From Flavobacteriales bacterium MED-G22 (GTDB taxonomy: Bacteria > Bacteroidota > Bacteroidia > Flavobacteriales > Flavobacteriaceae), in assembly GCA_002457295.1 (NCBI GenBank), contig NTKF01000014.1, positions 1 to 29,637 of the forward strand: a stretch of 29,637 bases of DNA, written 5' to 3'. The notes below the pieces were generated by a model. It saw only the letters and a program-made list of their open reading frames with translations, did not search any database and had not been told where the DNA came from. A program made the position numbers and the translations under genes. Within the stretch, counting starts at the first letter, position 1. Every line of letters starts with the position of its first letter. Positions 1 to 7,450 of the stretch are shown piece by piece.

Positions 1-2962
1 CAATGCAATTTATGTTGGGATACCAGCATCCCAAAAACCAGGTATTTTACACACTCAAAATCAGATAGCTAATTGTACACTAGGAGTATATCTTGAGGGC
101 TTGCTACCTGAAGAAGGAAATACTTATAGGAAACAAAATGAAAGGGTAAGAAACCGGTTTTTATCGAGAGATATGTTTCAAAATGAATTGCACATTATTT
201 GGAATTTTCAAGCTCAATTTCATTCCACCCTAACAGAAGAATTAAAAATTCAAATTATTGGTCAAAAATCTGCCAATAAACATCAACAAGGTGCTGTTTT
301 TTATCAGCGCCCTCTGAAGTCTCAAAAATTCAGAGTGGGTAAGTGTGAGCTCGAAAAAACAAAAACAAAATGCAGTATTTCTGATTTGACCTATCAGGAA
401 ATGTTGGCCTATCAATGGGCTAATCAACTAAAGAAAAATGGTGCTTATCTCGATGAGATTGAAAGACATAAAGCTGCTCATTACTTTATGACAAAAAAGC
501 GATTTTCTTTTAAAAGGTTCAGATTTTATCTTGAAGAAGTAGATAGTATTTTTAATTATAAAGATGATGAAATAATAAAAGGATCTTTTATTCATGCAAC
601 TCTTTCAGATTCTGAAATTTTCGGCAACGGTTGGTTTTCCATTTCTGATTCAGAAAAGGAAATTCTTTGGCATAAACTTCATTTTTTTGATAATAAAGAT
701 AAACTAAAGGAGAATTTAATTCTTACTCATCAGCTTGGATATAGACAAGCCAGTAAAATAGCTCAGATCAATTTGGATCGTCGATATGCTCCTTTAAGCA
801 AAAAGGCCTCCAAAAATATTTTATTTTTCTTAAAGAAAGGTCTAGTATACAACATGGCTGTAATTTTAGCAGGTGTAAAAAGTTCTTTAGGTGCTTCTTG
901 GGAAAACATAGCTTCTAAAGATGTTGACTACATCATAAGAACTGAGTTGAATTTGTATAAATCTAACAAGGGAATGCAATTTGCCCATGCTTTAAATACT
1001 TTTTTAACTGAAGAAATGGAGCTAACCTCAATCCAGTATGCCAAACTTTATGGTGTCTACAGGTCAGACAATACCTTAATGTTAAAATCCAAATATGAAG
1101 TTAGTCCTAATGCTGATCGTGAAATAAATAATTTAAGGGTACCCCTCTTGAAGACGGTTGTATTTCAAATGCGCAAATTATTAAACCTTTTGATTGATAC
1201 TTATGGGCCCATTGATGAAATAAAAGCCAGTTTATCAATTGATCTTAAAATCAATAAATACCAACGTTATTTATATCGACTGGACCAAAAAAGATTGGAA
1301 GGACTGAGAGAAACCTACATGCAGAAGCTTGGTGCTATGGCTGAGAATTTAACTCCTTTAAATCTGACAAAATATGAATTGTGGAAGGAATGTAAAAATA
1401 CCTGTCCTTATACAGGAAAATATATACCCCTAGAAGAACTTTTTTCTGACCGTATAAAGGTTGTCTATATACATCCATGGGAATGGTCTCTAAACGATAG
1501 TATTTTAAATAAGACATTATGTGATGCATCATTAATAAATCAAATTAAGTCAAAAACTCCTGTAGAATATTTTCAAGAGAATGCACCTGAGCATTGGGAG
1601 GGTGTTGTTAAAAGAGCAGCCCGTTTGTTTTCTAACACTAAAGAATTCCCTTCGAGCTATAAAAAATTTAAAAGATTTGTAAAGCGTTATAACAAAAGAA
1701 ATGTATTTAAACATTTGATGGATGATCCAAATGCGATTAGTAGAAAAATTCAGCATTATCTTGAACGAGTTGTTCCTAAAGTTGGCGTTTCTGCTGGACA
1801 TACTAATGCTCTTTTTATAGAAAAGTGGCAACTAAAAAAAGTCTTTGAGCCGTCTGTTTATGAACGATATGATTTAGATTGGAGGTTCGCCGCTTTTGAT
1901 GCCTATATTAATGCTAACAGAGAATTACATTATTTTGAAATTTTAGTCGAGCAAAATAAATACCTCCCCCGATCTAAAAAAATTAATTTTCCTATACCCT
2001 ATGATGATTTTCGAGAAGATTTAAATTACCATCTGCATTCTATTTTGGTATCGCATAAAAAAGATAGTAGAATTCTTAGCACAAGACATAAAATGGTTTC
2101 TATCGATAAAACGGCAACCATAAATAAAGAAGTCTCAGTGCGCGGATCGCTTCATAAAGAATCAATTTATGGACTTCGACAACAGCCTCACTCAGAACTT
2201 AAAAGTTTTCATATTAGAAAACCTATAGAATCTTTCACAACTCTAAAGCAAGTTGAAAAGGTAGTTGATCCTGTTGTGAAATCTATCATGTTGAAGACAA
2301 TTCTTGATCATAATGGATTTAATGGAGATATTATTCCTAGGAATGCTTTTTCAGATTTTTCACAAAGTGGTAAAAAATTTCATAAAGTCTTTATGCCAAA
2401 TGCAAAAGGAGATCCAGTACCAATCAAAAAAGTAAGAATAAGAGAAAATCTTACAGGCACAGCTAAGTTGAAACAAAATTTAAACCAGCATGTAAACCTA
2501 AGAAAGAACCATCACGTAGTTATTTATAAAGACAACACAGGAAAATATCAAGAATATATAACTAGTTTTTGGGAAGCTGTTCAAAGAGCAAGAAAAAAGG
2601 AACCGATCTTTCAGATGCCACAAGATGGAGAGGAATTTGTGACCACCCTAGAAATTAATGATTTGTTCATTTTAGGAATAGATGATCTGAGTCATCCAAT
2701 CAGTGGAGAATCAAAAAGTTTTATTTCTAAGCATTTGTACCGAGTTCAAAAACTTTCTAATTTATTTTATGAATTTCGTTTAGCTTCTGATAATAATTTA
2801 AAAAATTTGGATGCTCCTTCGTATATTAGAATTAATAATTTTGGAAACCGAAAAACAGGTTGGTTAACTTATAATCCAATAAAAGTAAAAATAGATTTAA
2901 CTGGAAATTGGGTTCTTGATCAAGACCCAATTCCTAAACAAATAACAAAATCAATGGATTAA
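1..2962 (+). CDS. cas9: Cas9-family protein, apparently nuclease-dead (5' end outside window)
   Basis: Seen: the frame is open from base 2 to the TAA at 2960-2962 (986 codons), so the true start lies upstream. Residues below are numbered from the internal ATG at 101. Cas9 landmarks in order: QRPLKSQK in the REC region (nt about 305-330), RuvC-II region GPIDEIKASLSIDLK (nt 1205-1249), HNH region CPYTGK...NKTLC (nt 1402-1520), RuvC-III region WRFAAFDA (nt 1880-1903), then C-terminal FWEAVQRARKKEP and LYRVQKLSNLFYEF typical of the WED/PAM-interacting part of type II-C proteins. Catalytic positions are changed: RuvC-II Glu is Ser377 (AGT 1229), HNH Asp/Glu-His is Val455-Tyr456 (1463-1468), RuvC-III His-His is Phe596-Ala597 (1886-1891). 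RuvC-III Asp600 and the probable HNH Asn remain. Inference: it binds a guide RNA and DNA without cutting. RuvC-I is not visible. Family assignment is near certain; inactivity rests on alignment by eye. Confidence 0.95.
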   Translation, partial: NAIYVGIPASQKPGILHTQNQIANCTLGVYLEGLLPEEGNTYRKQNERVRNRFLSRDMFQNELHIIWNFQAQFHSTLTEELKIQIIGQKSANKHQQGAVFYQRPLKSQKFRVGKCELEKTKTKCSISDLTYQEMLAYQWANQLKKNGAYLDEIERHKAAHYFMTKKRFSFKRFRFYLEEVDSIFNYKDDEIIKGSFIHATLSDSEIFGNGWFSISDSEKEILWHKLHFFDNKDKLKENLILTHQLGYRQASKIAQINLDRRYAPLSKKASKNILFFLKKGLVYNMAVILAGVKSSLGASWENIASKDVDYIIRTELNLYKSNKGMQFAHALNTFLTEEMELTSIQYAKLYGVYRSDNTLMLKSKYEVSPNADREINNLRVPLLKTVVFQMRKLLNLLIDTYGPIDEIKASLSIDLKINKYQRYLYRLDQKRLEGLRETYMQKLGAMAENLTPLNLTKYELWKECKNTCPYTGKYIPLEELFSDRIKVVYIHPWEWSLNDSILNKTLCDASLINQIKSKTPVEYFQENAPEHWEGVVKRAARLFSNTKEFPSSYKKFKRFVKRYNKRNVFKHLMDDPNAISRKIQHYLERVVPKVGVSAGHTNALFIEKWQLKKVFEPSVYERYDLDWRFAAFDAYINANRELHYFEILVEQNKYLPRSKKINFPIPYDDFREDLNYHLHSILVSHKKDSRILSTRHKMVSIDKTATINKEVSVRGSLHKESIYGLRQQPHSELKSFHIRKPIESFTTLKQVEKVVDPVVKSIMLKTILDHNGFNGDIIPRNAFSDFSQSGKKFHKVFMPNAKGDPVPIKKVRIRENLTGTAKLKQNLNQHVNLRKNHHVVIYKDNTGKYQEYITSFWEAVQRARKKEPIFQMPQDGEEFVTTLEINDLFILGIDDLSHPISGESKSFISKHLYRVQKLSNLFYEFRLASDNNLKNLDAPSYIRINNFGNRKTGWLTYNPIKVKIDLTGNWVLDQDPIPKQITKSMD
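2906..2932. repeat. Near-perfect palindrome in the 3' end of cas9
   Basis: The arms AATTGGG (2906-2912) and CCCAATT (2926-2932) flank the self-complementary core TCTTGATCAAGA (2914-2925), with a single extra T at 2913. The element is coding (NWVLDQDP) and lies about 30 bases before the cas9 stop. It could be a protein-binding site, or an RNA hairpin shaping the 3' end of cas9 mRNA or ending a transcript from the opposite strand. No long T-run follows on either strand, so a simple terminator is not clear. Confidence 0.6.
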
Positions 2963-3095
2963 ATATGAAACAATTTCTTTTCCACATCAATTTGTATTGC
3001 ATGACTTTACAAAATTGAAAAGATATAAACACATTCATTAAATAAATATAGTGTTGTGGTTTGATTGAATTTGTGGAAAAGAATTGTTTTGTATT
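2962..3095 (+). repeat. Long inverted repeat resembling anti-repeat and CRISPR repeat
   Basis: Left arm 2962-2986 pairs with right arm 3072-3095. There are 18 consecutive Watson-Crick pairs broken only by one bulged T (2974), then two G-T wobbles (2967/3090, 2966/3091) and four more A-T pairs, for about 24 pairs in all. The loop is about 85 bases, far too long for an ordinary terminator. Sequence around the right arm contains GTTGTGG (3053) and TTGTGG (3071), which resemble the 5' ends common in type II-C repeats of Bacteroidota. The pairing is read directly; the CRISPR interpretation is inference. Confidence 0.85.
2962..3095 (+). ncRNA. Candidate tracrRNA / guide-like RNA for the adjacent Cas9
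   Basis: Read on the + strand, the order matches a tracrRNA: anti-repeat-like arm (2962-2986), a hairpin starting at the next base (2987-2996 with 3008-3018, one bulged A), and a weaker hairpin (AACAC 3028-3032 with GTGTT 3051-3055). A repeat-like segment (3072-3095) follows that can fold back on the anti-repeat. The two G-U wobbles in the long stem would be C-A mismatches in a minus-strand RNA, so + is favoured. No exact TAnnTTTG promoter is seen just upstream; processing from the cas9 mRNA is possible. Alternatives are a decayed tracrRNA/array remnant, or a minus-strand tracrRNA whose anti-repeat is 3098-3053. Confidence 0.45.
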
Positions 3096-3615
3096 ATGAA
3101 AAAATAAGGGATTTGTTTTGCCAAGTTAACCGAATAAAAAACAAAAAATAAAGTATACCCAGAAGTAATTTAATAAAGGTGCCTGTAAAGAATCCTATTA
3201 ATGCACCAACAGCTGATTTAATTGATTTTTTCACATCACGATTGCTCCAAAATCCACCAATAAAAGCACCTAAAAAAGGACCAATCAATAAGCCAAAAGG
3301 ACCCAGAAAAAGAAGCCCTACAACCAATCCTATAACACTGCCAACTATACTTTTTTTATCACCACCAAATTTTTTTACACCCCAAATGGAAATAAATTGA
3401 TCCAATACAAAGACGACTAATGCAATAAAAAAGGTGATGCTCAAAAACAAATAGTCCATAGGAATGGCTTCAATACTAAACACTAATAATAACCCTACCC
3501 ATGCTGTCAAAGGTCCGGGAATAATTGGCAATATACTACCTGCAATGCCCAGTAAAGCAAAAAAAAGACCGAAGGCAAATAATATTGTGTTCAATTGGGA
3601 TTGTTTTAAAAACAA
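3094..3615 (-). CDS. DUF456 family membrane protein
   Basis: A protein of 173 residues that is almost entirely hydrophobic, with about four to five membrane segments and many glycines, including G-I-A-G-S-I-L-P-I-I-P-G-P near the N terminus and repeated GxxxG-like stretches (VGSVIGLVVGLL, GPFLGAFIGGF) towards the C terminus. This pattern and length match the DUF456 family of small inner-membrane proteins, whose function is unknown. It converges on cas9 with a 131-base gap; its stop is just past the right arm of the inverted repeat. It is divergent from the lipoprotein gene at 3669. No partner or substrate can be inferred. Confidence 0.8.
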   Translation of the reverse strand: MFLKQSQLNTILFAFGLFFALLGIAGSILPIIPGPLTAWVGLLLVFSIEAIPMDYLFLSITFFIALVVFVLDQFISIWGVKKFGGDKKSIVGSVIGLVVGLLFLGPFGLLIGPFLGAFIGGFWSNRDVKKSIKSAVGALIGFFTGTFIKLLLGILYFLFFIRLTWQNKSLIFS

Positions 3616-3668
3616 GATACAAAATGAATAAAAAAATAATTGTATTTTAGAGGATATAAATCTTAAAA

Positions 3669-4166
3669 ATGCACATTTTAAAACACAGTTTGACTTTGTT
3701 ACTCAGCTTACTGTATCTGTCAGTTTCTGGTTGTTTCTTTTTTGAAGAAACAAAAGTTTCTCTCGCAGAAATTAAAAAATCATCCTCATGGAACTCATCA
3801 GATCAGCCACCTAGTTATGAACAATGTGAAGGTATGGATGTCGACGCTCAAAAAGTATGTTTTGAATCTCAATTAAACACTATTTTTACGAGCTATTTTG
3901 AAAACAACCCCTTATCAGCAAATCAACCTTTAGAAGAAGAAATTATTCTTACATTGAAAATTGATAAAGAGGGTGTTTTCTCTTTAGAAGAATCTAATGC
4001 CTCAGCTTTTCTGCTTGATAACGTCGAAGGATTAGAAAATGAAATTTCCAATGCTATAGCAATGATTCCTCCAGCCCTTCCAGCGATTAAAACAAATGTT
4101 GGTGAACAGGTAGCAACGAAACTCCAGTTGCCTATAATGATTCAGGCTAGCCCTATGGAAGAATGA
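3669..4166 (+). CDS. Predicted lipoprotein of unknown function
   Basis: Encodes 165 residues. The N terminus is a lipoprotein signal: basic start, hydrophobic core (LTLLLSLLYL) and a lipobox ending SVSGC with Cys22. The mature part is acidic and contains two further cysteines, in YEQCEG and KVCFES. The C-terminal third (EIILTLKIDKEGVFSL onward) alternates in a beta pattern, loosely reminiscent of TonB C-terminal-like domains, but I do not recognise a specific family. Its last four bases overlap the start of ruvC (ATGA), so the two are translationally coupled and co-transcribed. The coupling suggests shared expression rather than shared function. Confidence 0.7.
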   Translation: MHILKHSLTLLLSLLYLSVSGCFFFEETKVSLAEIKKSSSWNSSDQPPSYEQCEGMDVDAQKVCFESQLNTIFTSYFENNPLSANQPLEEEIILTLKIDKEGVFSLEESNASAFLLDNVEGLENEISNAIAMIPPALPAIKTNVGEQVATKLQLPIMIQASPMEE

Positions 4167-4717
4167 AATCGGACTCTATCATACTTGGAATTGATCCTGG
4201 CACAACAATAATGGGTTTTGGATTAATTAAAGTGATGGATGATCAATTAAAGATGATTCAACTTCACGAATTGATTTTAAAAAAATATGATGATCACTAC
4301 CTGAAGCTTGAAAAAATTTTTAACCGAACCATTGAAATTATTGAAGAATATTATCCCGACGAGATTGCCATTGAGGCCCCTTTTTATGGCAAAAATGTCC
4401 AATCTATGCTTAAATTAGGAAGAGCACAAGGAGTAGCCATGGCGGCAGGGTTATCTAGACAGATTCCTATTACAGAATATTCTCCTAAGAAAATTAAAAT
4501 GGCCATCACTGGAAATGGTAATGCGAGTAAAGAGCAAGTAGCAAAAATGCTTCAGCAACTTCTATCTATAAAGGAGTTACCAAAAAATCTAGATGCTACA
4601 GACGGTCTTGCTGCTGCGGTTTGTCACCACTTTAATGGTGGTCAATCAAATGCAAAAAAAAACTATTCAGGATGGGCTTCCTTTGTGACAAAAAACCCTA
4701 AAAAAGTGCACGGCTAA
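4163..4717 (+). CDS. ruvC: Crossover junction endodeoxyribonuclease RuvC
   Basis: RuvC resolves Holliday junctions during recombinational repair, together with RuvAB. The 184-residue length is normal. The four acidic catalytic residues of the family are present: Asp11 in LGIDPGT, Glu71 in IAIEAPFYGKN, and Asp144 and Asp147 in LDATDGLAAAVCHH. The segment VQSMLKLGRAQG is also typical. The start overlaps the lipoprotein gene by four bases and hemW begins five bases after the stop, giving a three-gene operon. Despite the shared fold name, this housekeeping gene has no reason to be linked to the RuvC domain of the nearby Cas9. Confidence 0.95.
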   Translation: MKSDSIILGIDPGTTIMGFGLIKVMDDQLKMIQLHELILKKYDDHYLKLEKIFNRTIEIIEEYYPDEIAIEAPFYGKNVQSMLKLGRAQGVAMAAGLSRQIPITEYSPKKIKMAITGNGNASKEQVAKMLQQLLSIKELPKNLDATDGLAAAVCHHFNGGQSNAKKNYSGWASFVTKNPKKVHG

Positions 4718-4722
4718 ATTGT

Positions 4723-5847
4723 ATGGCTGGAATTTATATTCATTATCCTTTTTGTAAGCAAGCTTGTCATTATTGTAATTTTCATTTCTCTACCCAGCTG
4801 AAGCATCAAGAGGCAGTTTTAGAAAGCATGTTTTCTGAGCTCGAAATGCGTTCGTCATTTCTATCTAGCCCAATAGAAAGTATTTATTTTGGGGGTGGTT
4901 CACCCTCTTTGCTAAATTCAAAATGGATTGAAAGGTGGCTAGAATTAATTAGCATGTATTTTGAACTGCAACCCAAAGTAGAAATTACATTGGAGGTAAA
5001 TCCTGATGACGCAACCAAGAGCTATCTAAACTCAATTCGACAAGCTGGTGTTAATAGAATAAGTTTAGGAATTCAAACTTTTGATGCAGTGGCTCTGAAA
5101 CTCATGAATCGTATTCATACAGTCAAACAATCAAAAACTGCCCTTGAAATTACGGCAAATATGTTTAGCAATTATTCGATTGATTTAATCTATGGAATCC
5201 CAGACATTGCAATTGAACAGTGGAATAATGATATTAATAATGCTCTATTTTTCAACCCAGCGCATATTTCGTCCTATGCCTTAACAGTGGAACCTAAAAC
5301 AGTTTTAGCCCATCAAATTGATAAAGGGCAAATCAAAATGTCAGATGACCAAGAAGTGAAAATTCAATACGATCATTTAGTTGATCGACTTTGCAGTTTA
5401 GGATATGATCATTATGAATTATCAAATTTTGGCAAACCCAATTATTATTCAATTAACAATTCAAATTATTGGACTGGAAAACCGTATTTGGGAATTGGTC
5501 CAGGGGCACACAGTTTTGATGGGAAAAATACGCGTTGTTGGAATGTCTCTAACAATCAACTTTATGTTAAAAAAATCAAGGACAACGTGTTACCTCTAAC
5601 TAAAGAAACATTAAAACAAAAAGAGCGGTTTAATGAGTATGTTATGACCCGTTTAAGAACAATGTGGGGTATATCTTTAGAAGAAGTAACAACTCAATTC
5701 GGTGTTCATTTTTCAAACTATGTCGAAAAGCAGACCAACAAACATTTATTAACAAACAATGTTTATTGGGATGGGGACTCCCTAAAAATTAAAAAACACG
5801 CTCGTTTTCTCACTGATGGTATTGCTTCAGATTTCTTTATACTTTGA
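4723..5847 (+). CDS. hemW: Radical SAM heme chaperone HemW
   Basis: A 374-residue protein resembling oxygen-independent coproporphyrinogen III oxidase. The start MAGIYIHYPFC carries the radical-SAM cluster motif C-x3-C-x2-C (Cys11, Cys15, Cys18), followed by the glycine-rich YFGGGSPSLL and the typical EVNPDD, NRISLGIQTFD and SIDLIYGIP segments. HemW lacks the long N-terminal extension and extra residues of true HemN, and the short start here fits HemW, which binds heme and passes it to hemoproteins. It is the third gene of the lipoprotein-ruvC-hemW operon and overlaps the opposing dipeptidase gene by 11 bases at the 3' ends. Confidence 0.88.
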   Translation: MAGIYIHYPFCKQACHYCNFHFSTQLKHQEAVLESMFSELEMRSSFLSSPIESIYFGGGSPSLLNSKWIERWLELISMYFELQPKVEITLEVNPDDATKSYLNSIRQAGVNRISLGIQTFDAVALKLMNRIHTVKQSKTALEITANMFSNYSIDLIYGIPDIAIEQWNNDINNALFFNPAHISSYALTVEPKTVLAHQIDKGQIKMSDDQEVKIQYDHLVDRLCSLGYDHYELSNFGKPNYYSINNSNYWTGKPYLGIGPGAHSFDGKNTRCWNVSNNQLYVKKIKDNVLPLTKETLKQKERFNEYVMTRLRTMWGISLEEVTTQFGVHFSNYVEKQTNKHLLTNNVYWDGDSLKIKKHARFLTDGIASDFFIL

Positions 5848-7228
5848 TTTTTTCAGTTTTTTTGAGTAAGGCAAAATGTTTGTAGAACAAACTAATTGTT
5901 TCAATTCCTTTAAAGAAATTAAACAAACCAAAATGTTCATTGGGAGAATGGATAGCATCAGAATCTAAACCAAACCCCATCAGAATCGATTTGATACCCA
6001 ATTCTTTTTCAAACATTGGTACAATGGGAATGCTTCCTCCACCTCGATGGGGTACAGGAGTAATTCCAAACGATTCTTCATATGCAGCTTTAGCTGCTGC
6101 ATAGGCAATAGAATTAGTTGGTGTGACATAAGCCATACCACCATGATGAGTAGTTACTGAAACTGAAACGCTTCTTGGAGCAAGTTGCTTAAAATAAGAT
6201 TCAAAAAGAACACTGATTTTTTCCCATTGTTGGTGGGGAACTAATCGCATTGAAATTTTTGCAAAGGCTTCACTTGGGATAACGGTTTTGGCTCCTTCTC
6301 CTGTATATCCTCCCCAAATGCCATTGACGTCTAGTGTGGGTCTTATGGAGCGCCTTTCTTCTGTAGAAAATCCTTTTTCTCCTTGGGTTTTTAATAGGCC
6401 AATATCTTTTTTAAAGGCGATTTCATCAAAAGGAGTTTGAGCCAGTTTTTGACGATCTGAATCGGATAGATTGACTACCTCATCGTAGAACCCTGGAATT
6501 GTGATTTTACCTTCTTCATTAGTCAGTTTAGCAATCATTTCACAAAGTATGTTGATCGGATTGGGTACAGCTCCACCATAGAGACCTGAATGAAGATCTC
6601 GGTTTGGACCAGTCACACAAACCTCCATATAGCTCAATCCTCTTAAACCAGTTGTGATGGATGGAATATCTTGAGCTATCATGCCTGTGTCTGAAATTAA
6701 GATCGCATCTGATGCTAGTTTTTCTTTATTGTTTCTCACAAACTCTTCGAGATGATTGCTTCCCACTTCTTCTTCTCCTTCTATCATGAATTTGATATTG
6801 CAGGGAAGTGTTTTTTGAGCTAATAAAATTTCAAGTGCTTTAATATGCATAAATACTTGCCCCTTGTCATCGCAAGCCCCTCGAGCAAAAAGAGCTCCGT
6901 CAGGGTGTAGGCTAGTTGATTTAATAACAGGGTCAAAGGGTGGATTTTCCCACAGATCAAGAGGGTCTGGAGGTTGCACATCATAATGACCATAAACCAG
7001 CACCGTAGGAAATTGTTCTTCTACTTCAACCTGTCCAAACACAATCGGATGCCCATTAGTTTCTATTATCTCAGCCTTTTGACACCCTGCATTCTCAAGA
7101 GCTTCTTTTGTCCATAAGGCCGCCTGTCTCACGCCATCTTTATAGGCTGGATCTGCACTAATTGACGGGATTCTTAAAAAAGATTTTAATTCTTCAATAA
7201 ATTTTTTCTGTTGACTTGATAGCTCCAT
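5837..7228 (-). CDS. M20-family dipeptidase / metallopeptidase
   Basis: A 463-residue zinc peptidase. Motifs of the M20 family are present: VLVYGHYDVQPPDP (His81 as metal ligand, Asp83 as its partner), RGACDDKGQ (bridging Asp near residue 120), and IEGEEEVGSNHL (catalytic Glu and metal-binding Glu near 152-153). The central segment with DLHSGLYGG matches the dimerisation domain of the dipeptidase/CNDP-like branch. No signal peptide is seen, so it likely degrades cytoplasmic dipeptides. The exact peptide specificity cannot be told from sequence. It is transcribed alone, convergent with hemW, and divergent from tRNA-Leu. Confidence 0.88.
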   Translation of the reverse strand: MELSSQQKKFIEELKSFLRIPSISADPAYKDGVRQAALWTKEALENAGCQKAEIIETNGHPIVFGQVEVEEQFPTVLVYGHYDVQPPDPLDLWENPPFDPVIKSTSLHPDGALFARGACDDKGQVFMHIKALEILLAQKTLPCNIKFMIEGEEEVGSNHLEEFVRNNKEKLASDAILISDTGMIAQDIPSITTGLRGLSYMEVCVTGPNRDLHSGLYGGAVPNPINILCEMIAKLTNEEGKITIPGFYDEVVNLSDSDRQKLAQTPFDEIAFKKDIGLLKTQGEKGFSTEERRSIRPTLDVNGIWGGYTGEGAKTVIPSEAFAKISMRLVPHQQWEKISVLFESYFKQLAPRSVSVSVTTHHGGMAYVTPTNSIAYAAAKAAYEESFGITPVPHRGGGSIPIVPMFEKELGIKSILMGFGLDSDAIHSPNEHFGLFNFFKGIETISLFYKHFALLKKTEKIKV

Positions 7229-7301
7229 TAACCTAAATTTCTGACATTAAAATTACACAATGTATTTTTTATAAGACTCACTATTTTTTGGTAAACTTAT
7301 T

Positions 7302-7309
7302 TATATTTG
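7302..7309 (+). promoter_or_regulatory. -7 promoter element for tRNA-Leu
   Basis: TATATTTG is an exact match to the Bacteroidota -7 consensus TAnnTTTG and ends 13 bases before the mature tRNA. A TTG at a convincing -33 distance is not seen. Confidence 0.55.
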
Positions 7310-7322
7310 TCCTCCTTTTACT

Positions 7323-7404
7323 GCGGGTGTGGTGAAATTGGTAGACACGCTAGATTTAGGATCTAGTGCTTCACGGCGTGGGGGTTCGAGTCCCTTCACC
7401 CGCA
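7323..7404 (+). tRNA. tRNA-Leu (anticodon TAG)
   Basis: The acceptor strands GCGGGTG and CACCCGC pair over seven bases with discriminator A at 7404. The anticodon stem is CTAGA/TCTAG with loop TTTAGGA, giving anticodon TAG. The T arm contains GGTTCGAGTCC. A long variable arm (around TGCTTCACGGCGT) makes this a class II tRNA, as expected for leucine. The CCA end is not encoded. Confidence 0.97.
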
Positions 7405-7419
7405 CTTGAGATGACTCTT

Positions 7420-7450
7420 AAACCTCAATATCTATTGGGGTTTTTGCTTT
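7420..7450 (+). terminator. Rho-independent terminator after tRNA-Leu
   Basis: Stem AAACCTCAAT (7420-7429) pairs with ATTGGGGTTT (7434-7443) over ten bases, including one T-G wobble, around the loop ATCT. Ts follow. It lies 15 bases after the tRNA. Confidence 0.85.

Noticed and set aside
1466..1474. His458 (CAT 1472-1474) as the catalytic HNH histidine, two residues later than usual
   Set aside because: The family pattern places the histidine three residues before the proline; that position is Tyr456. His458 is directly before the proline, and the preceding Asp/Glu is also lost.
2963..3093. A CRISPR array
   Set aside because: Only one repeat-like segment and one inverted partner are present; there are no direct repeats with regular spacers anywhere in the window.
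2962..3095. Treating the inverted repeat as an ordinary bidirectional terminator between cas9 and the DUF456 gene
   Set aside because: The loop would be about 85 bases and the stem is AT-rich with no T-run placed after it, unlike the clear terminator at 7420-7450.
3179..3400. A plus-strand reading frame within the DUF456 gene
   Set aside because: It is the antisense shadow of the membrane protein, with biased proline/lysine content mirroring hydrophobic glycine codons.
4163..4717. A functional link between the ruvC gene and the nearby Cas9
   Set aside because: This is a standard Holliday-junction resolvase with all four acidic residues, in a common housekeeping operon. The shared domain name is coincidental.
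7323..7404. tRNA-Leu as the attachment site of a present-day genomic island
   Set aside because: I found no direct copy of the tRNA 3' end downstream and no integrase gene; only a loose suggestion of past events remains.
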